DNA of 64,000 bases, from contig NZ_CP077089.1 of NCBI RefSeq assembly GCF_014268445.2, positions 5,835,001 to 5,899,000 of the forward strand. The letters are read 5' to 3'. Positions 56,301 to 64,000 of this stretch are shown here, one piece after another; within the stretch, counting starts at the first letter, position 1, and every line of letters begins with the position of its first letter. This stretch comes from Pseudomonas tensinigenes. GTDB lineage: Bacteria; Pseudomonadota; Gammaproteobacteria; Pseudomonadales; Pseudomonadaceae. The notes below the pieces were generated by a model. It was given only the letters and a program-made list of their open reading frames with translations. It ran no database searches and was not told where the DNA came from. Both the position numbers and the translations under genes were made by a program.

Positions 56301-57023
56301 CTAGCGGGTGAGCCAGATAAGGGAGGCAAAGCGACCGGTGCGTGGGGCACGGCGATAGGAGAAGAAGCGCGGATCGGTCACGGTGCAGAAACCGCCGCCA
56401 TAAACAGCAGTGACACCACGTTCAGCCAGACGCAGGCGAGCCAGCTTGTAGATGTCAGCCATGAACTTGCCGGCATTGGGGCTCGGTACGAAGGCTTCTG
56501 CCGCTGCGGGCAATTGATTGATGAAGACTTCCCGCACTTCCGGGCCGACTTCAAAGGCTTGCGGGCCAATGGCCGGACCGAGCCAGACCAGCACCTCTCC
56601 CGCCGGAACATCGAGACTGTCGAGCGTCGCTTCCAGCACGCCCGCCGCCAGACCACGCCAACCGGCATGGGCCGCTGCCACACGAGTGCCAGCACGATCA
56701 CAGAACAATGCCGGCAGGCAATCCGCCGTCATCGCAGTGCAGGCAATTCCGGGGGTTGTCGTCCAACTGGCATCTGCAGTCGCGACAATGCCCGGATCAG
56801 CATGCGCCACGGTAATCCCGTGCACTTGCTGCAACCAGGCAGTCTGTATAGAGAAGTGATCGGTCAGGCGCCGACGGTTTTCGGCAACTGCTTCCGGGCG
56901 ATCATCGACATGATCGCCCAGATTGAGGCTGTCGAACGGCGCCTCGCTGACGCCACCCTCGCGGGTGGTGACGCAGGCTTTGACGCTGGCCGGCGCAGGC
57001 CAGTCCGGCGTCAGCCAGTTCAT
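56301..57023 (-). CDS. pgeF: Peptidoglycan editing factor PgeF (YfiH family)
   Basis: 240 residues. Family of copper/zinc enzymes once called polyphenol oxidases or laccases; in E. coli PgeF prevents misincorporation of serine or glycine into peptidoglycan stems, and homologues have purine nucleoside activity. The metal ligands His, Cys and His are in QQVHG (about 69), ADCLP (about 106) and AHAGWRG (about 123). Start overlaps the rluD stop codon (ATGA), the usual rluD-pgeF pair. Confidence 0.95.
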   Translation of the reverse strand: MNWLTPDWPAPASVKACVTTREGGVSEAPFDSLNLGDHVDDRPEAVAENRRRLTDHFSIQTAWLQQVHGITVAHADPGIVATADASWTTTPGIACTAMTADCLPALFCDRAGTRVAAAHAGWRGLAAGVLEATLDSLDVPAGEVLVWLGPAIGPQAFEVGPEVREVFINQLPAAAEAFVPSPNAGKFMADIYKLARLRLAERGVTAVYGGGFCTVTDPRFFSYRRAPRTGRFASLIWLTR

Positions 57024-57982
57024 CCGACGAATGCCTCGCGATCCTGCTTGAGCAGGGTCAGCAGCCAGACGAAATCTTCCGGCAGCGGCGATTCCCAGCT
57101 CATGCGTTCACCGGTCGTCGGATGATCCAGCTCAAGGAAGCGCGCGTGCAGGGCCTGACGCGGGAAATGCTTGAGGGATTCCACCATCGTCGGGTTCGCG
57201 GCTGGCGGAATGCGGAAACGGCCGCCATACGCCGGATCGCCGACCAACGGGAAGTTGATGTGCGACATGTGTACGCGAATCTGGTGAGTACGACCGGTTT
57301 CCAGCTTCACCCGTACGTGGGTGTGCGAGCGGAAGCGCTCCAGCACACGGTAGTGACTGACGGCAGGCTTGCCGCCCTCCATCACCGCCATGCGCTGGCG
57401 CTGCTGGCCGTGGCGACCGATCGGGGCGTTGATCTTGCCCCCAGCGGTGACCACACCGATCACGATGCACTCATAGATGCGGCTGACGCTGCGACTCTGC
57501 AGTTGCGTCACCAGCTTGGTCTGCGCCTGAATGGTCTTGGCCACCACCATCAGACCGGTGGTGTCCTTGTCCAGACGATGCACGATACCGGCGCGCGGGA
57601 CATTGATGATGTCCGGCACATGGTGCAGCAACGCGTTGAGCAGCGTGCCATCGGCGTGACCGGCAGCCGGGTGTACCACCAGGCCCGCAGGCTTGTTGAT
57701 CACCAGGATGTCGTCGTCTTCATAGACGATGTCGAGTTCGATGTCCTGGGCGATCCATTCGCCCTGGGCTTCCTGCTCGGCAGTCAGCTCAAGGATGGCA
57801 CCGCCGTGCACGATGTCGCGAGGGCGGATGACCGCCCCGTCCACAGTCAGGCGACCTTCTTTGATCCAGGCGGAAAGGCGCGAGCGAGAGTGCTCAGCGA
57901 AGAGTTGGGCAGCGACTTGATCGAGGCGTTGGCCGCCCAATTCGGACGGCACCTCTGCGCGAAGTTCAATTTTATCGGACAT
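57020..57982 (-). CDS. rluD: 23S rRNA pseudouridine(1911/1915/1917) synthase RluD
   Basis: 320 residues. N-terminal S4 domain (QRLDQVAAQLFAEHSRSRLSAWIKEG split near residue 20), then the catalytic domain with VHRLDKDTTGLMV holding the nucleophilic Asp (about 138) and GRTHQIRVHM (about 220). Modifies helix 69 in the ribosome decoding region. ATG 57982 (MSDKIELRAEVP) is preferred over an ATG seven codons upstream. Divergent from bamD, coupled to pgeF. Confidence 0.96.
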   Translation of the reverse strand: MSDKIELRAEVPSELGGQRLDQVAAQLFAEHSRSRLSAWIKEGRLTVDGAVIRPRDIVHGGAILELTAEQEAQGEWIAQDIELDIVYEDDDILVINKPAGLVVHPAAGHADGTLLNALLHHVPDIINVPRAGIVHRLDKDTTGLMVVAKTIQAQTKLVTQLQSRSVSRIYECIVIGVVTAGGKINAPIGRHGQQRQRMAVMEGGKPAVSHYRVLERFRSHTHVRVKLETGRTHQIRVHMSHINFPLVGDPAYGGRFRIPPAANPTMVESLKHFPRQALHARFLELDHPTTGERMSWESPLPEDFVWLLTLLKQDREAFVG

Positions 57983-58133
57983 GCTCTGACTGTGCGTCGG
58001 CACAGCTTTTGGTTTCGGCTGCGCGCTTGTGGTTAAATACGGCGTCTTTTGCCCCGAGGCTTTTCAACGGGGCGCTCATCATAACAGGACGGCCCCGCCC
58101 AAGACAGCGGCCGTCATAGGGACGCAAGCCGCC

Positions 58134-59150
58134 ATGCAAGTGAAACACCTGCTGCTGATCGCCATCCTCGCATTGACCGCTGCTTGCTCATCGAAGGAAG
58201 TCGTAGACGAAAACCTCAGCGAAGCCGAGCTGTATCAGCAGGCTCAGACTGACCTGGACAACAATAGCTACACCAGCGCCACAGCCAAGCTGAAGGCTCT
58301 GGAGTCGCGTTATCCGTTCGGTCGCTACGCCGATCAGGCACAGCTGGAGCTGATCTACGCCAACTATAAGAACGCCGAGCCGGAAGCTGCAAAGTCTGCC
58401 GCCGAGCGTTTCATTCGTTTGCACCCGCAGCACCCGAACGTGGATTACGCCTACTACCTGAAAGGTCTGACTTCTTTCGACCAAGACGTTGGCCTGCTGG
58501 CGCGCTTCCTGCCACTGGACATGACCAAGCGTGACCCGGGCGCCGCGCGCGACTCGTACAACGAGTTCGCCCAGCTGACCAGCCGTTACCCGAACAGCCG
58601 CTACGCGCCGGACGCCAAGCAGCGCATGATCTACCTGCGCAACCTGCTGGCGGCCTACGAAATCCACGTGGCCGACTACTACCTGACCCGTCAGGCTTAT
58701 GTAGCCGCTGCCAACCGTGGCCGTTATGTAGTGGAAAACTTCCAGGAAACCCCATCGGTCGGCGACGGCCTGGCGGTGATGACTGAGGCATACCAGCGTC
58801 TGCACCTGGACGAACTGGCCAACACCAGCCTGGAAACCCTGAAGCTCAACTACCCGAATCACCCGAGCCTGCAAGACGGTCAGTTCGTGCCACGGGTTGC
58901 CGAAGCCGACAACCGCTCGTTCCTGAGCAAGGCGACTCTGGGTCTGATCGAATCGCGTCCACCGCTGCCGCCGGGCGAAACCCGCGCCAACCAGGACGTG
59001 CAGAAGCAGTTCCAGGACGCGAAAGACGCGATCCCGAACGAGCTCAAGCCTAAAGACGAAAACGGCGACGTGATCGAAGAGCCAGAGCCTGAGTCGAGCA
59101 ACACCGACCGCTCGTGGTTCAGCTACATGACTTTCGGCGTGTTCGACTGA
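58134..59150 (+). CDS. bamD: Outer membrane assembly lipoprotein BamD
   Basis: 338 residues. Lipoprotein signal ending LTAAC with Cys18 and Ser at +2 (outer membrane). Five TPR-like repeats follow ([50 protein letters not shown] split). Essential partner of BamA in beta-barrel insertion. The long frame upstream of ATG 58134 is outside the family. C-terminal tail is acidic and longer than in E. coli (245 residues), as usual in Pseudomonas. Divergent from rluD. Confidence 0.97.
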   Translation: MQVKHLLLIAILALTAACSSKEVVDENLSEAELYQQAQTDLDNNSYTSATAKLKALESRYPFGRYADQAQLELIYANYKNAEPEAAKSAAERFIRLHPQHPNVDYAYYLKGLTSFDQDVGLLARFLPLDMTKRDPGAARDSYNEFAQLTSRYPNSRYAPDAKQRMIYLRNLLAAYEIHVADYYLTRQAYVAAANRGRYVVENFQETPSVGDGLAVMTEAYQRLHLDELANTSLETLKLNYPNHPSLQDGQFVPRVAEADNRSFLSKATLGLIESRPPLPPGETRANQDVQKQFQDAKDAIPNELKPKDENGDVIEEPEPESSNTDRSWFSYMTFGVFD

Positions 59151-59167
59151 TCACACCGGTTGCACCG

Positions 59168-59197
59168 AAAAGGGAGATCTGCGGATCTCCCTTTTTT
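59168..59197 (+). terminator. bamD terminator
   Basis: GGGAGATC-TGCG-GATCTCCC (59172-59179 with 59184-59191) followed by T6. Confidence 0.93.
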
Positions 59198-59276
59198 ATT
59201 GCCGCGCGTTAATAGGCTGTGCGCTTGTCGGGAGCTTGGCTAAACTGCCGGATCATCAGTCAAAAAGCCGCTCATC

Positions 59277-59519
59277 ATGCTTCGTTTATTGTTCTGGATC
59301 GTCGTGATTTTCGCCGCGATATGGTTGTGGCGTAAATTCAAGGCGCCTGCCGCGTCCAATCAATCCAATCGCGCCCCTCGCGAACAGGACGCGCCACCGA
59401 TGGTGCGCTGCGCCCATTGCGGCGTGCATCTACCGCGCGACCGCGCGCTAAGCGTGCAACAACAGTGGTATTGCAGCCAGGCTCACCTTGAGCAAGGCCC
59501 AGGTGCCAGTGATCGCTGA
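59277..59519 (+). CDS. PP0621-family small membrane protein
   Basis: 80 residues. One N-terminal membrane helix (LLFWIVVIFAAIWLW), a short basic linker, then a C-terminal zinc-ribbon-like part with VRCAHCGVHLP (CxxC, about 45) and WYCSQAHLEQ (Cys and His, about 66). This matches the PP0621 family found upstream of pilS in Pseudomonas. Its end overlaps the pilS start. Function unknown. Confidence 0.85.
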   Translation: MLRLLFWIVVIFAAIWLWRKFKAPAASNQSNRAPREQDAPPMVRCAHCGVHLPRDRALSVQQQWYCSQAHLEQGPGASDR

Positions 59520-61098
59520 GGCCACCAGCGCCGACAGCAAACAGGCGCAGCGCCTGCTGCGCCTTTATCATCTTTACCGTTTAAGCGTCGGCATCACCCT
59601 GGTGCTGCTGATCTCCAGCAACATGGACAACCGCCTGCTGACGTCAGCCAACGACGAATTGCTGCGCGGTGGCAGTTGGCTGTATCTGATCCTCAACATT
59701 CTGTTGGTGGTGTTCCTTGAGAACACCCGACGGCCAGCGCAACTGTTCAGTCTGGCCCTCGTTGATGTCCTGCTTTTATGCGCTTTGTTCTTTGCGGCGG
59801 GCGGCGTCGGCAGCGCGCTGGGCAATCTGCTGATTGTCTCGGTGGCGATCAGCAACACCTTGCTACGGCGGCGCATCGGCCTCCTGATTGCCGCCATCGG
59901 TGCGCTGGGCATCGTCGGTTCGAGTTTCCTGCTGAGCTTCAACCATCCGCTGAATGCCAATGAATACCTGCAAGCCGGCACCCTCGGCGCGCTGTGCTTT
60001 GCCGCGTCGTTGCTGGTGCAGGGGTTGATCCGCCGCCTCGAAGTCAGCGAAACCCTTGCCGAGCAACGTGCCAGTGAAGTGGTCAGCCTCGAAGCCCTCA
60101 ACGCGCTGATCCTGCAACGCATGCGCACCGGTATTCTGGTGCTCGATGAGGAGCGGCGGGTGCAACTGGCCAACCACAGCGCGCAAACCCTGCTCGCGCA
60201 ATCGCACCTTCAGGGGCATCTGATCGATGACTATTCGACGGCGCTGGTCGATCGCCTGCAACTGTGGATGAACAACCCGACCTTGCGCCCGCAGAGCCTG
60301 AAAATCCCCGGCAACGGCCTGGAGCTGCAACCGAGCTTCATCGCCCTCGAACAGAGCCCCAACCAGCAAACCCTGGTGTTTCTCGAAGACCTCGCGCAAA
60401 TCGCCCAGCAAGCGCAGCAACTGAAACTTGCCGCACTCGGCCGCTTGACCGCCGGCATCGCCCACGAGATCCGCAATCCGCTCGGTGCCATCAGTCACGC
60501 CGCGCAGCTATTGGCTGAATCCGAGGAACTCGATAGCGCCGATCGGCGTCTGACGCAGATTATTCAAGATCACTCCCAGCGCATGAACCGAGTCATCGAA
60601 AACGTCCTGCAACTGTCCCGCCGCCAGCAGAGCGCACCACAACGGCTGGATCTCAAGCCGTGGCTGGAAAACTTCGTCGCCGAAAGCCGTGAACAGGCCA
60701 GCGAGCGCCAGCAGATTCATCTGCGGATCAATTCAGGAGACTTCACCACGCTGATGGACCCCAATCAGCTCACGCAGATTCTCGACAATCTGTTACGCAA
60801 TGGCTGGCGCCACAGCGCCCTGCTGCATGATCAAGCCGAAGTCTGGCTGGCCCTTTTCACCGATCCCGACAGCCAGTTGGCGGTCCTCGAAGTGCAGGAC
60901 AACGGCCCCGGCGTGCCTGCCGATGAACAGACGCATTTGTTCGAACCGTTCTTCACCACCAGCAGCCAAGGCACCGGCCTTGGGCTTTATCTGTCCCGTG
61001 AGCTGTGCGAAAGCAACCAAGCGCGCCTAGACTTTCAATCACGCCAAGGCGGCGGCTGCTTTCGCATCACCTTTGCTCACGGACGGAAACAAAGTTGA
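59509..61098 (+). CDS. pilS: Sensor histidine kinase PilS
   Basis: 529 residues from GTG 59509. Six membrane helices (about 20-175), a PAS-like linker (about 190-300), phosphoacceptor His319 (IAHEIRNPLGAI), and an ATPase domain ending GTGLGLYLSRELCE. His319 agrees with the position given for P. aeruginosa PilS, which supports this start; a TTG at 59488 and GTG at 59503 are alternatives. PilS monitors pilin level in the membrane and controls PilR. Overlaps the PP0621-type gene by 11 bases and pilR by 4. Confidence 0.93.
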   Translation: MIAEATSADSKQAQRLLRLYHLYRLSVGITLVLLISSNMDNRLLTSANDELLRGGSWLYLILNILLVVFLENTRRPAQLFSLALVDVLLLCALFFAAGGVGSALGNLLIVSVAISNTLLRRRIGLLIAAIGALGIVGSSFLLSFNHPLNANEYLQAGTLGALCFAASLLVQGLIRRLEVSETLAEQRASEVVSLEALNALILQRMRTGILVLDEERRVQLANHSAQTLLAQSHLQGHLIDDYSTALVDRLQLWMNNPTLRPQSLKIPGNGLELQPSFIALEQSPNQQTLVFLEDLAQIAQQAQQLKLAALGRLTAGIAHEIRNPLGAISHAAQLLAESEELDSADRRLTQIIQDHSQRMNRVIENVLQLSRRQQSAPQRLDLKPWLENFVAESREQASERQQIHLRINSGDFTTLMDPNQLTQILDNLLRNGWRHSALLHDQAEVWLALFTDPDSQLAVLEVQDNGPGVPADEQTHLFEPFFTTSSQGTGLGLYLSRELCESNQARLDFQSRQGGGCFRITFAHGRKQS

Positions 61099-62441
61099 AT
61101 ACGAGCCCACGGCAAAAAATCCTCATCGTCGACGACGAACCGGATATCCGCGAACTCCTGGAAATCACCCTGGGACGGATGAAACTCGACACCTACAGCG
61201 CGCGCAATCTGGCTGAAGCGCAGGCACTGCTGAACCGCGAGAGCTTCGACCTGTGCCTGACCGACATGCGCTTGCCCGACGGTACAGGGCTGGAACTGGT
61301 GCAGCATATTCAGCAGCGTTATCCACAGCTGCCGGTGGCGATGATTACGGCCTATGGCAGCCTGGAAACGGCAATCAACGCCTTGAAAGCCGGTGCTTTC
61401 GACTTCCTGACCAAACCGGTCGACCTCACGCGCCTGCGCGAACTGGTCGGCACAGCCCTGCGGATGTCGGCGGCTGGAGGCAGTTTCACCACGATTGATC
61501 GACGCCTGCTCGGTGATTCGCCGCCGATGCGCAACTTGCGCAAGCAAATCGACAAACTCGCTCGCAGTCAGGCGCCGGTGTACATCAGTGGCGAATCGGG
61601 CAGTGGCAAGGAACTGGTTGCGCGCCTGATTCATGAACAGGGGCCACGCGCCGGCCAGCCGTTCGTGCCGGTGAACTGTGGGGCAATCCCCTCGGAACTG
61701 ATGGAAAGCGAGTTTTTCGGTCATCGTAAAGGCAGCTTTACCGGCGCGGTCGAGGACAAGCCCGGGTTGTTTCAGGCCGCCAATGGCGGCACGTTGTTTC
61801 TTGATGAAGTGGCGGACTTGCCGTTGTCGATGCAAGTAAAACTGCTGCGGGCGATTCAGGAAAAAGCCGTGCGCAGTGTCGGCGGTCAACAAGAGAACGT
61901 GGTGGATGTGCGGATTCTCTGCGCCACGCACAAGGATCTCGATGCCGAAGTCGCGGCCGAACGCTTTCGTCAGGACCTTTACTACCGCCTGAACGTGATT
62001 GAATTGCGCGTGCCGCCCCTGCGTGAGCGCCGTGATGACATTGAAGTGCTGGCGGCCAATATGCTCAAGCGCCTCGCCAAAGACACAGGCCAGCCGGCAG
62101 CACGCTTGCATCCGCAGGCTTTGGAAGCGCTGAAGAATTACCGGTTTCCGGGCAATGTACGGGAGCTGGAGAACGTTCTCGAACGAGCGCACACCTTGTG
62201 TGAAAACCGCACGATCGAGGCGCAGGATTTGCGTCTGAGTGAAGGAAACTGCGCGGCGGATGGCGGGATTGCCGATCTGACCCAGATCGATAATCTGGAA
62301 GATTATCTGGAGAACGTCGAGCGGAAGCTGATCTTGCAGGCGCTGGAGGAAACGCGCTGGAATCGTACGGCGGCGGCGCAGCGGTTGAGTCTTTCGTTTC
62401 GGTCGATGCGCTATCGGCTGAAGAAACTCGGTTTGGATTGA
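61095..62441 (+). CDS. pilR: Sigma54-dependent response regulator PilR
   Basis: 448 residues from a TTG start that overlaps the pilS stop codon (TTGA); no ATG or GTG occurs near the conserved N-terminus (NTSPRQKILIVDDEPD). Receiver with Asp57 (LCLTDMRLPDG), AAA+ domain with GESGSGKE, sigma54-contact loop as GSFTGA and [11 protein letters not shown], then a Fis-type helix-turn-helix (NRTAAAQRLSLSFRSMRYRLKKLGL). Activates pilA. The weak start probably keeps PilR low and dependent on PilS translation. Confidence 0.95.
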   Translation: MNTSPRQKILIVDDEPDIRELLEITLGRMKLDTYSARNLAEAQALLNRESFDLCLTDMRLPDGTGLELVQHIQQRYPQLPVAMITAYGSLETAINALKAGAFDFLTKPVDLTRLRELVGTALRMSAAGGSFTTIDRRLLGDSPPMRNLRKQIDKLARSQAPVYISGESGSGKELVARLIHEQGPRAGQPFVPVNCGAIPSELMESEFFGHRKGSFTGAVEDKPGLFQAANGGTLFLDEVADLPLSMQVKLLRAIQEKAVRSVGGQQENVVDVRILCATHKDLDAEVAAERFRQDLYYRLNVIELRVPPLRERRDDIEVLAANMLKRLAKDTGQPAARLHPQALEALKNYRFPGNVRELENVLERAHTLCENRTIEAQDLRLSEGNCAADGGIADLTQIDNLEDYLENVERKLILQALEETRWNRTAAAQRLSLSFRSMRYRLKKLGLD

Positions 62442-62448
62442 GGGCCCC

Positions 62449-62525
62449 TTCGCGAGCAGGCTCGCTCCCACATTGGATTTTGTGATCGACAAAGATCAAC
62501 TGTGGGAGTGAGCCTGCTCGCAGAA
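62449..62525. repeat. REP pair in reversed (tail-to-tail) orientation
   Basis: TTCGCGAGCAGGCTCGCTCCCAC at 62449-62471 is followed by GTGGGAGTGAGCCTGCTCGC at 62502-62521. The order is opposite to all other doublets of this family in the window, with the GTGGGAG ends facing inward. Located 8 bases after pilR. Confidence 0.85.
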
Positions 62526-62557
62526 AGCGATCTGCCAGGCTACAGAGAAATATCAGA

Positions 62558-63658
62558 CTAAATGCGGCCTTCCGGCGCATACGGCGTCGGATCAATAATC
62601 GGCGCCCTTCCCAGCATCACATCAGCAAACAACTGACACGACGCCGGCGCCAACACCAGCCCATTGCGGTAATGCCCGCAGTTCAGCCACAACCCGGCAA
62701 ACCCAGGCACCCGGCCAATGTAGGGAATCCCCTCCGGAGAGCCCGGACGCAACCCCGCCCAGTGCCCGACTACTTCGGCATCCGCCAGCGCCGGTAACAA
62801 CTCAACCGCCGAAGCCTTGAGACTTTCCAGTGCAACATCGGTTGGGGTCTTGTCGTAGCCTTCGTGCTCCAGCGTGCTGCCGATCAGGATATGCCCGTCG
62901 CGACGCGGAATCGCATAACGGCCCTTGGCCAATACCATGCTAGGCAGGAAATCCGCCGCACACTTGTAGAGAATCATCTGGCCTTTGACTGGCTCGACCG
63001 GCAGCGCCAGGTCCAGCGTCTTGAGCAGATCACCGCTCCACGCCCCAGCAGTCAGCACGACCTGATCACCGTTGATCACACCCTTCGACGTCTCGACGCC
63101 AACAACCTGCTCTCCCTCGCGGACAAACCCGCTGACTTCGCATTGTTCGTGAATGGCCACGTTCGGCAGTGCCTGCAACGCCGCTTTCAGCGACTTGACC
63201 AAGCGCGGATTGCGCACGTTGGCGACATCCGCCATGTAGATCGCCCGGGAAAAACCACCACCGAGCACCGGCACCGCATCATGCGCCGCCGAGATATCCA
63301 CAGCCCGCAACGGGCGATTTTCCCGCTTGGCCCAGGCCAGCGCTTCGGCTTCATCGTCCAAGTCCAGCCAGTACAGGCCGGTGGTGTGCACTTCAGGGTC
63401 AACGCCAGTGTCGGCAAACAAACGCTCGCCGAGCTGTGGATAAAAATCCTGCGACCAATGCGCCAGCGCGGTGACTGCCGGGCTATAACGCCACGGATAC
63501 AGCGGCGAAACGATACCGCCGCCCGCCCAAGACGATTCCTGGCCGAGGTTCGAACGATCGAGCAGCACCACGCTGCGCACTTCGAAGGCGAGGTTGTAGG
63601 CGGTCAGCAGGCCAATCACCCCGCCACCGACAATCACCACTTGCTGTTGCCTGGTCAT
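62558..63658 (-). CDS. thiO: Glycine oxidase ThiO
   Basis: 366 residues. FAD enzyme that oxidises glycine to iminoglycine (dehydroglycine), used to build the thiazole of thiamine. FAD motif VVIVGGGVIGLLTAYNLA at residues 7-24; ESSWAGGGIVSPLYPWRY, and the C-terminal AGLRPGSPEGIPYIGR and GHYRNGLVLAP. Located between pilR and pilE as in P. aeruginosa (there thiO lies next to the minor-pilin genes). Separated from pilE by a terminator. Confidence 0.95.
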   Translation of the reverse strand: MTRQQQVVIVGGGVIGLLTAYNLAFEVRSVVLLDRSNLGQESSWAGGGIVSPLYPWRYSPAVTALAHWSQDFYPQLGERLFADTGVDPEVHTTGLYWLDLDDEAEALAWAKRENRPLRAVDISAAHDAVPVLGGGFSRAIYMADVANVRNPRLVKSLKAALQALPNVAIHEQCEVSGFVREGEQVVGVETSKGVINGDQVVLTAGAWSGDLLKTLDLALPVEPVKGQMILYKCAADFLPSMVLAKGRYAIPRRDGHILIGSTLEHEGYDKTPTDVALESLKASAVELLPALADAEVVGHWAGLRPGSPEGIPYIGRVPGFAGLWLNCGHYRNGLVLAPASCQLFADVMLGRAPIIDPTPYAPEGRI

Positions 63659-63672
63659 GTTTGATCCAACCG

Positions 63673-63702
63673 TAAAAAAGACAATGGGCGCAAAAGGCGC
63701 CC
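63673..63702 (-). terminator. pilE terminator
   Basis: GGGCGC-N5-GCGCCC (63686-63691 with 63697-63702); on the minus strand a T6 run follows after 6 bases. It should end the minor-pilin operon entering from the right. Confidence 0.75.
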
Positions 63703-63716
63703 GAAAAGAAAGCGTC

Positions 63717-64000
63717 TCAGCGGCCCCAGCAATCCTTGGTGGTCAGCCCGGTAGTCGCGTTGTTCATGCTGCGAACACCGGTGTTGGTCAGGGTGAAATC
63801 CCCGCACTTGTCGGTGGCCATGGAGGTACCCGTTTTGCGGGTAGCGGTCAGCAGGAAGGTCTGGTCAGCGATGGTCGGGGTGAGGGTGTAGAAATCATTG
63901 CCCGTGCTGAGTCCGGTGACATTGGTGTAGGTATTGTTTCGGGTGTAGAAGCGCTCGAGGGTCTGCGCCTGTTCGGAGAGCAAAGACACCACTTCAGCGC
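63717..64000 (-). CDS. pilE: Type IV minor pilin PilE, C-terminal part (cut by window end)
   Basis: The last 93 residues of a pilin-like protein: LLSEQAQTLERFYTRNNTYTNV is typical of the end of the pilin alpha1 helix in PilE, followed by a beta-sheet domain and two cysteines (DKCGDF and KDCWGR) that fit the D-loop disulfide. The N-terminal prepilin signal lies outside the window, so a GTG at 63992 is not a start. In P. aeruginosa pilE ends the fimU-pilVWXY1-pilE operon. Confidence 0.9.
   Translation of the reverse strand, partial: AEVVSLLSEQAQTLERFYTRNNTYTNVTGLSTGNDFYTLTPTIADQTFLLTATRKTGTSMATDKCGDFTLTNTGVRSMNNATTGLTTKDCWGR

Noticed and set aside
63717..63992. 91-residue free-standing gene at the right edge
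   Set aside because: The frame continues beyond the window and the sequence is the C-terminal part of a pilin; the GTG at 63992 is internal.

Overview
The window is chromosomal core DNA from a Pseudomonas of the P. fluorescens group. The basis is gene content and order (cbrX-cbrA-cbrB-crcZ-pcnB-folK-panBCD-pgi-acs; prrF beside a phu-type haem transporter; pilABCD-coaE-yacG; pilS-pilR-thiO-pilE), GC-rich codon use, and nine copies of the GTGGGAGCGAGCC-type REP doublet typical of this group. The order is close to stretches of the P. aeruginosa genome joined in a different arrangement. No prophage, integrase, transposase, plasmid function or CRISPR array was seen.

Layout. 1-4503 (minus): msrP start, pssA, ilvC, ilvN, ilvI, with a long structured leader upstream of ilvI. 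4903-8853: a DUF4124 protein, then mrcB-lpoP-yqcC (PBP1b, its lipoprotein activator, a small protein). 8972-12334: APH/P-loop fusion kinase, pentapeptide protein, TfoX-C protein, tandem cNMP-type protein. 12406-16113: the iron-response sRNA PrrF and a convergent haem ABC transporter (phuTUV plus ChaN/PhuW lipoprotein). 16279-20343: Rieske protein, sfsA, aminotransferase, dksA, gluQ. 20421-25562: the carbon-catabolite cascade cbrX-cbrA-cbrB and the sigma54-dependent decoy RNA CrcZ. 25730-34318: pcnB, folK, panB, panC, panD, pgi, acs. 34370-39841: MpaB-like protein, RlmI-like methyltransferase, large AsmA/DUF748 protein, DUF2845 protein. 40112-48981: BON protein, type IV pilus genes pilA and pilBCD, coaE, yacG and several small conserved genes. 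49045-52727: NDH-2, an EF-hand protein with an EGKCG motif, and a chemoreceptor. 52892-53308: a tRNA operon Asn-Pro-Lys-Pro. 53606-59150: clpB, pgeF, rluD, bamD. 59277-64000: PP0621-type protein, pilS, pilR, thiO and the 3' end of pilE.

How the genes connect. Two regulatory cascades are encoded together with their likely targets. PilS/PilR (right end) should act on the sigma54 promoter seen upstream of pilA at about 41.25 kb. CbrA/CbrB should activate crcZ through GTTAC/GTAAC palindromes upstream of its sigma54 promoter; CrcZ carries about six A-rich Hfq/Crc motifs, and the acs leader 7 kb downstream carries one such motif over its ribosome-binding site. PrrF and the haem transporter are both preceded by Fur-box-like sequence. 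Points most worth a second look: a sigma54-like promoter in front of the BON-domain gene, the orphan EF-hand/EGKCG protein with no DUF692 partner nearby, the second identical tRNA-Pro placed beyond a strong terminator, the ilvI leader ORF, a nearly leaderless mrcB promoter, and one REP pair in reversed orientation behind pilR.
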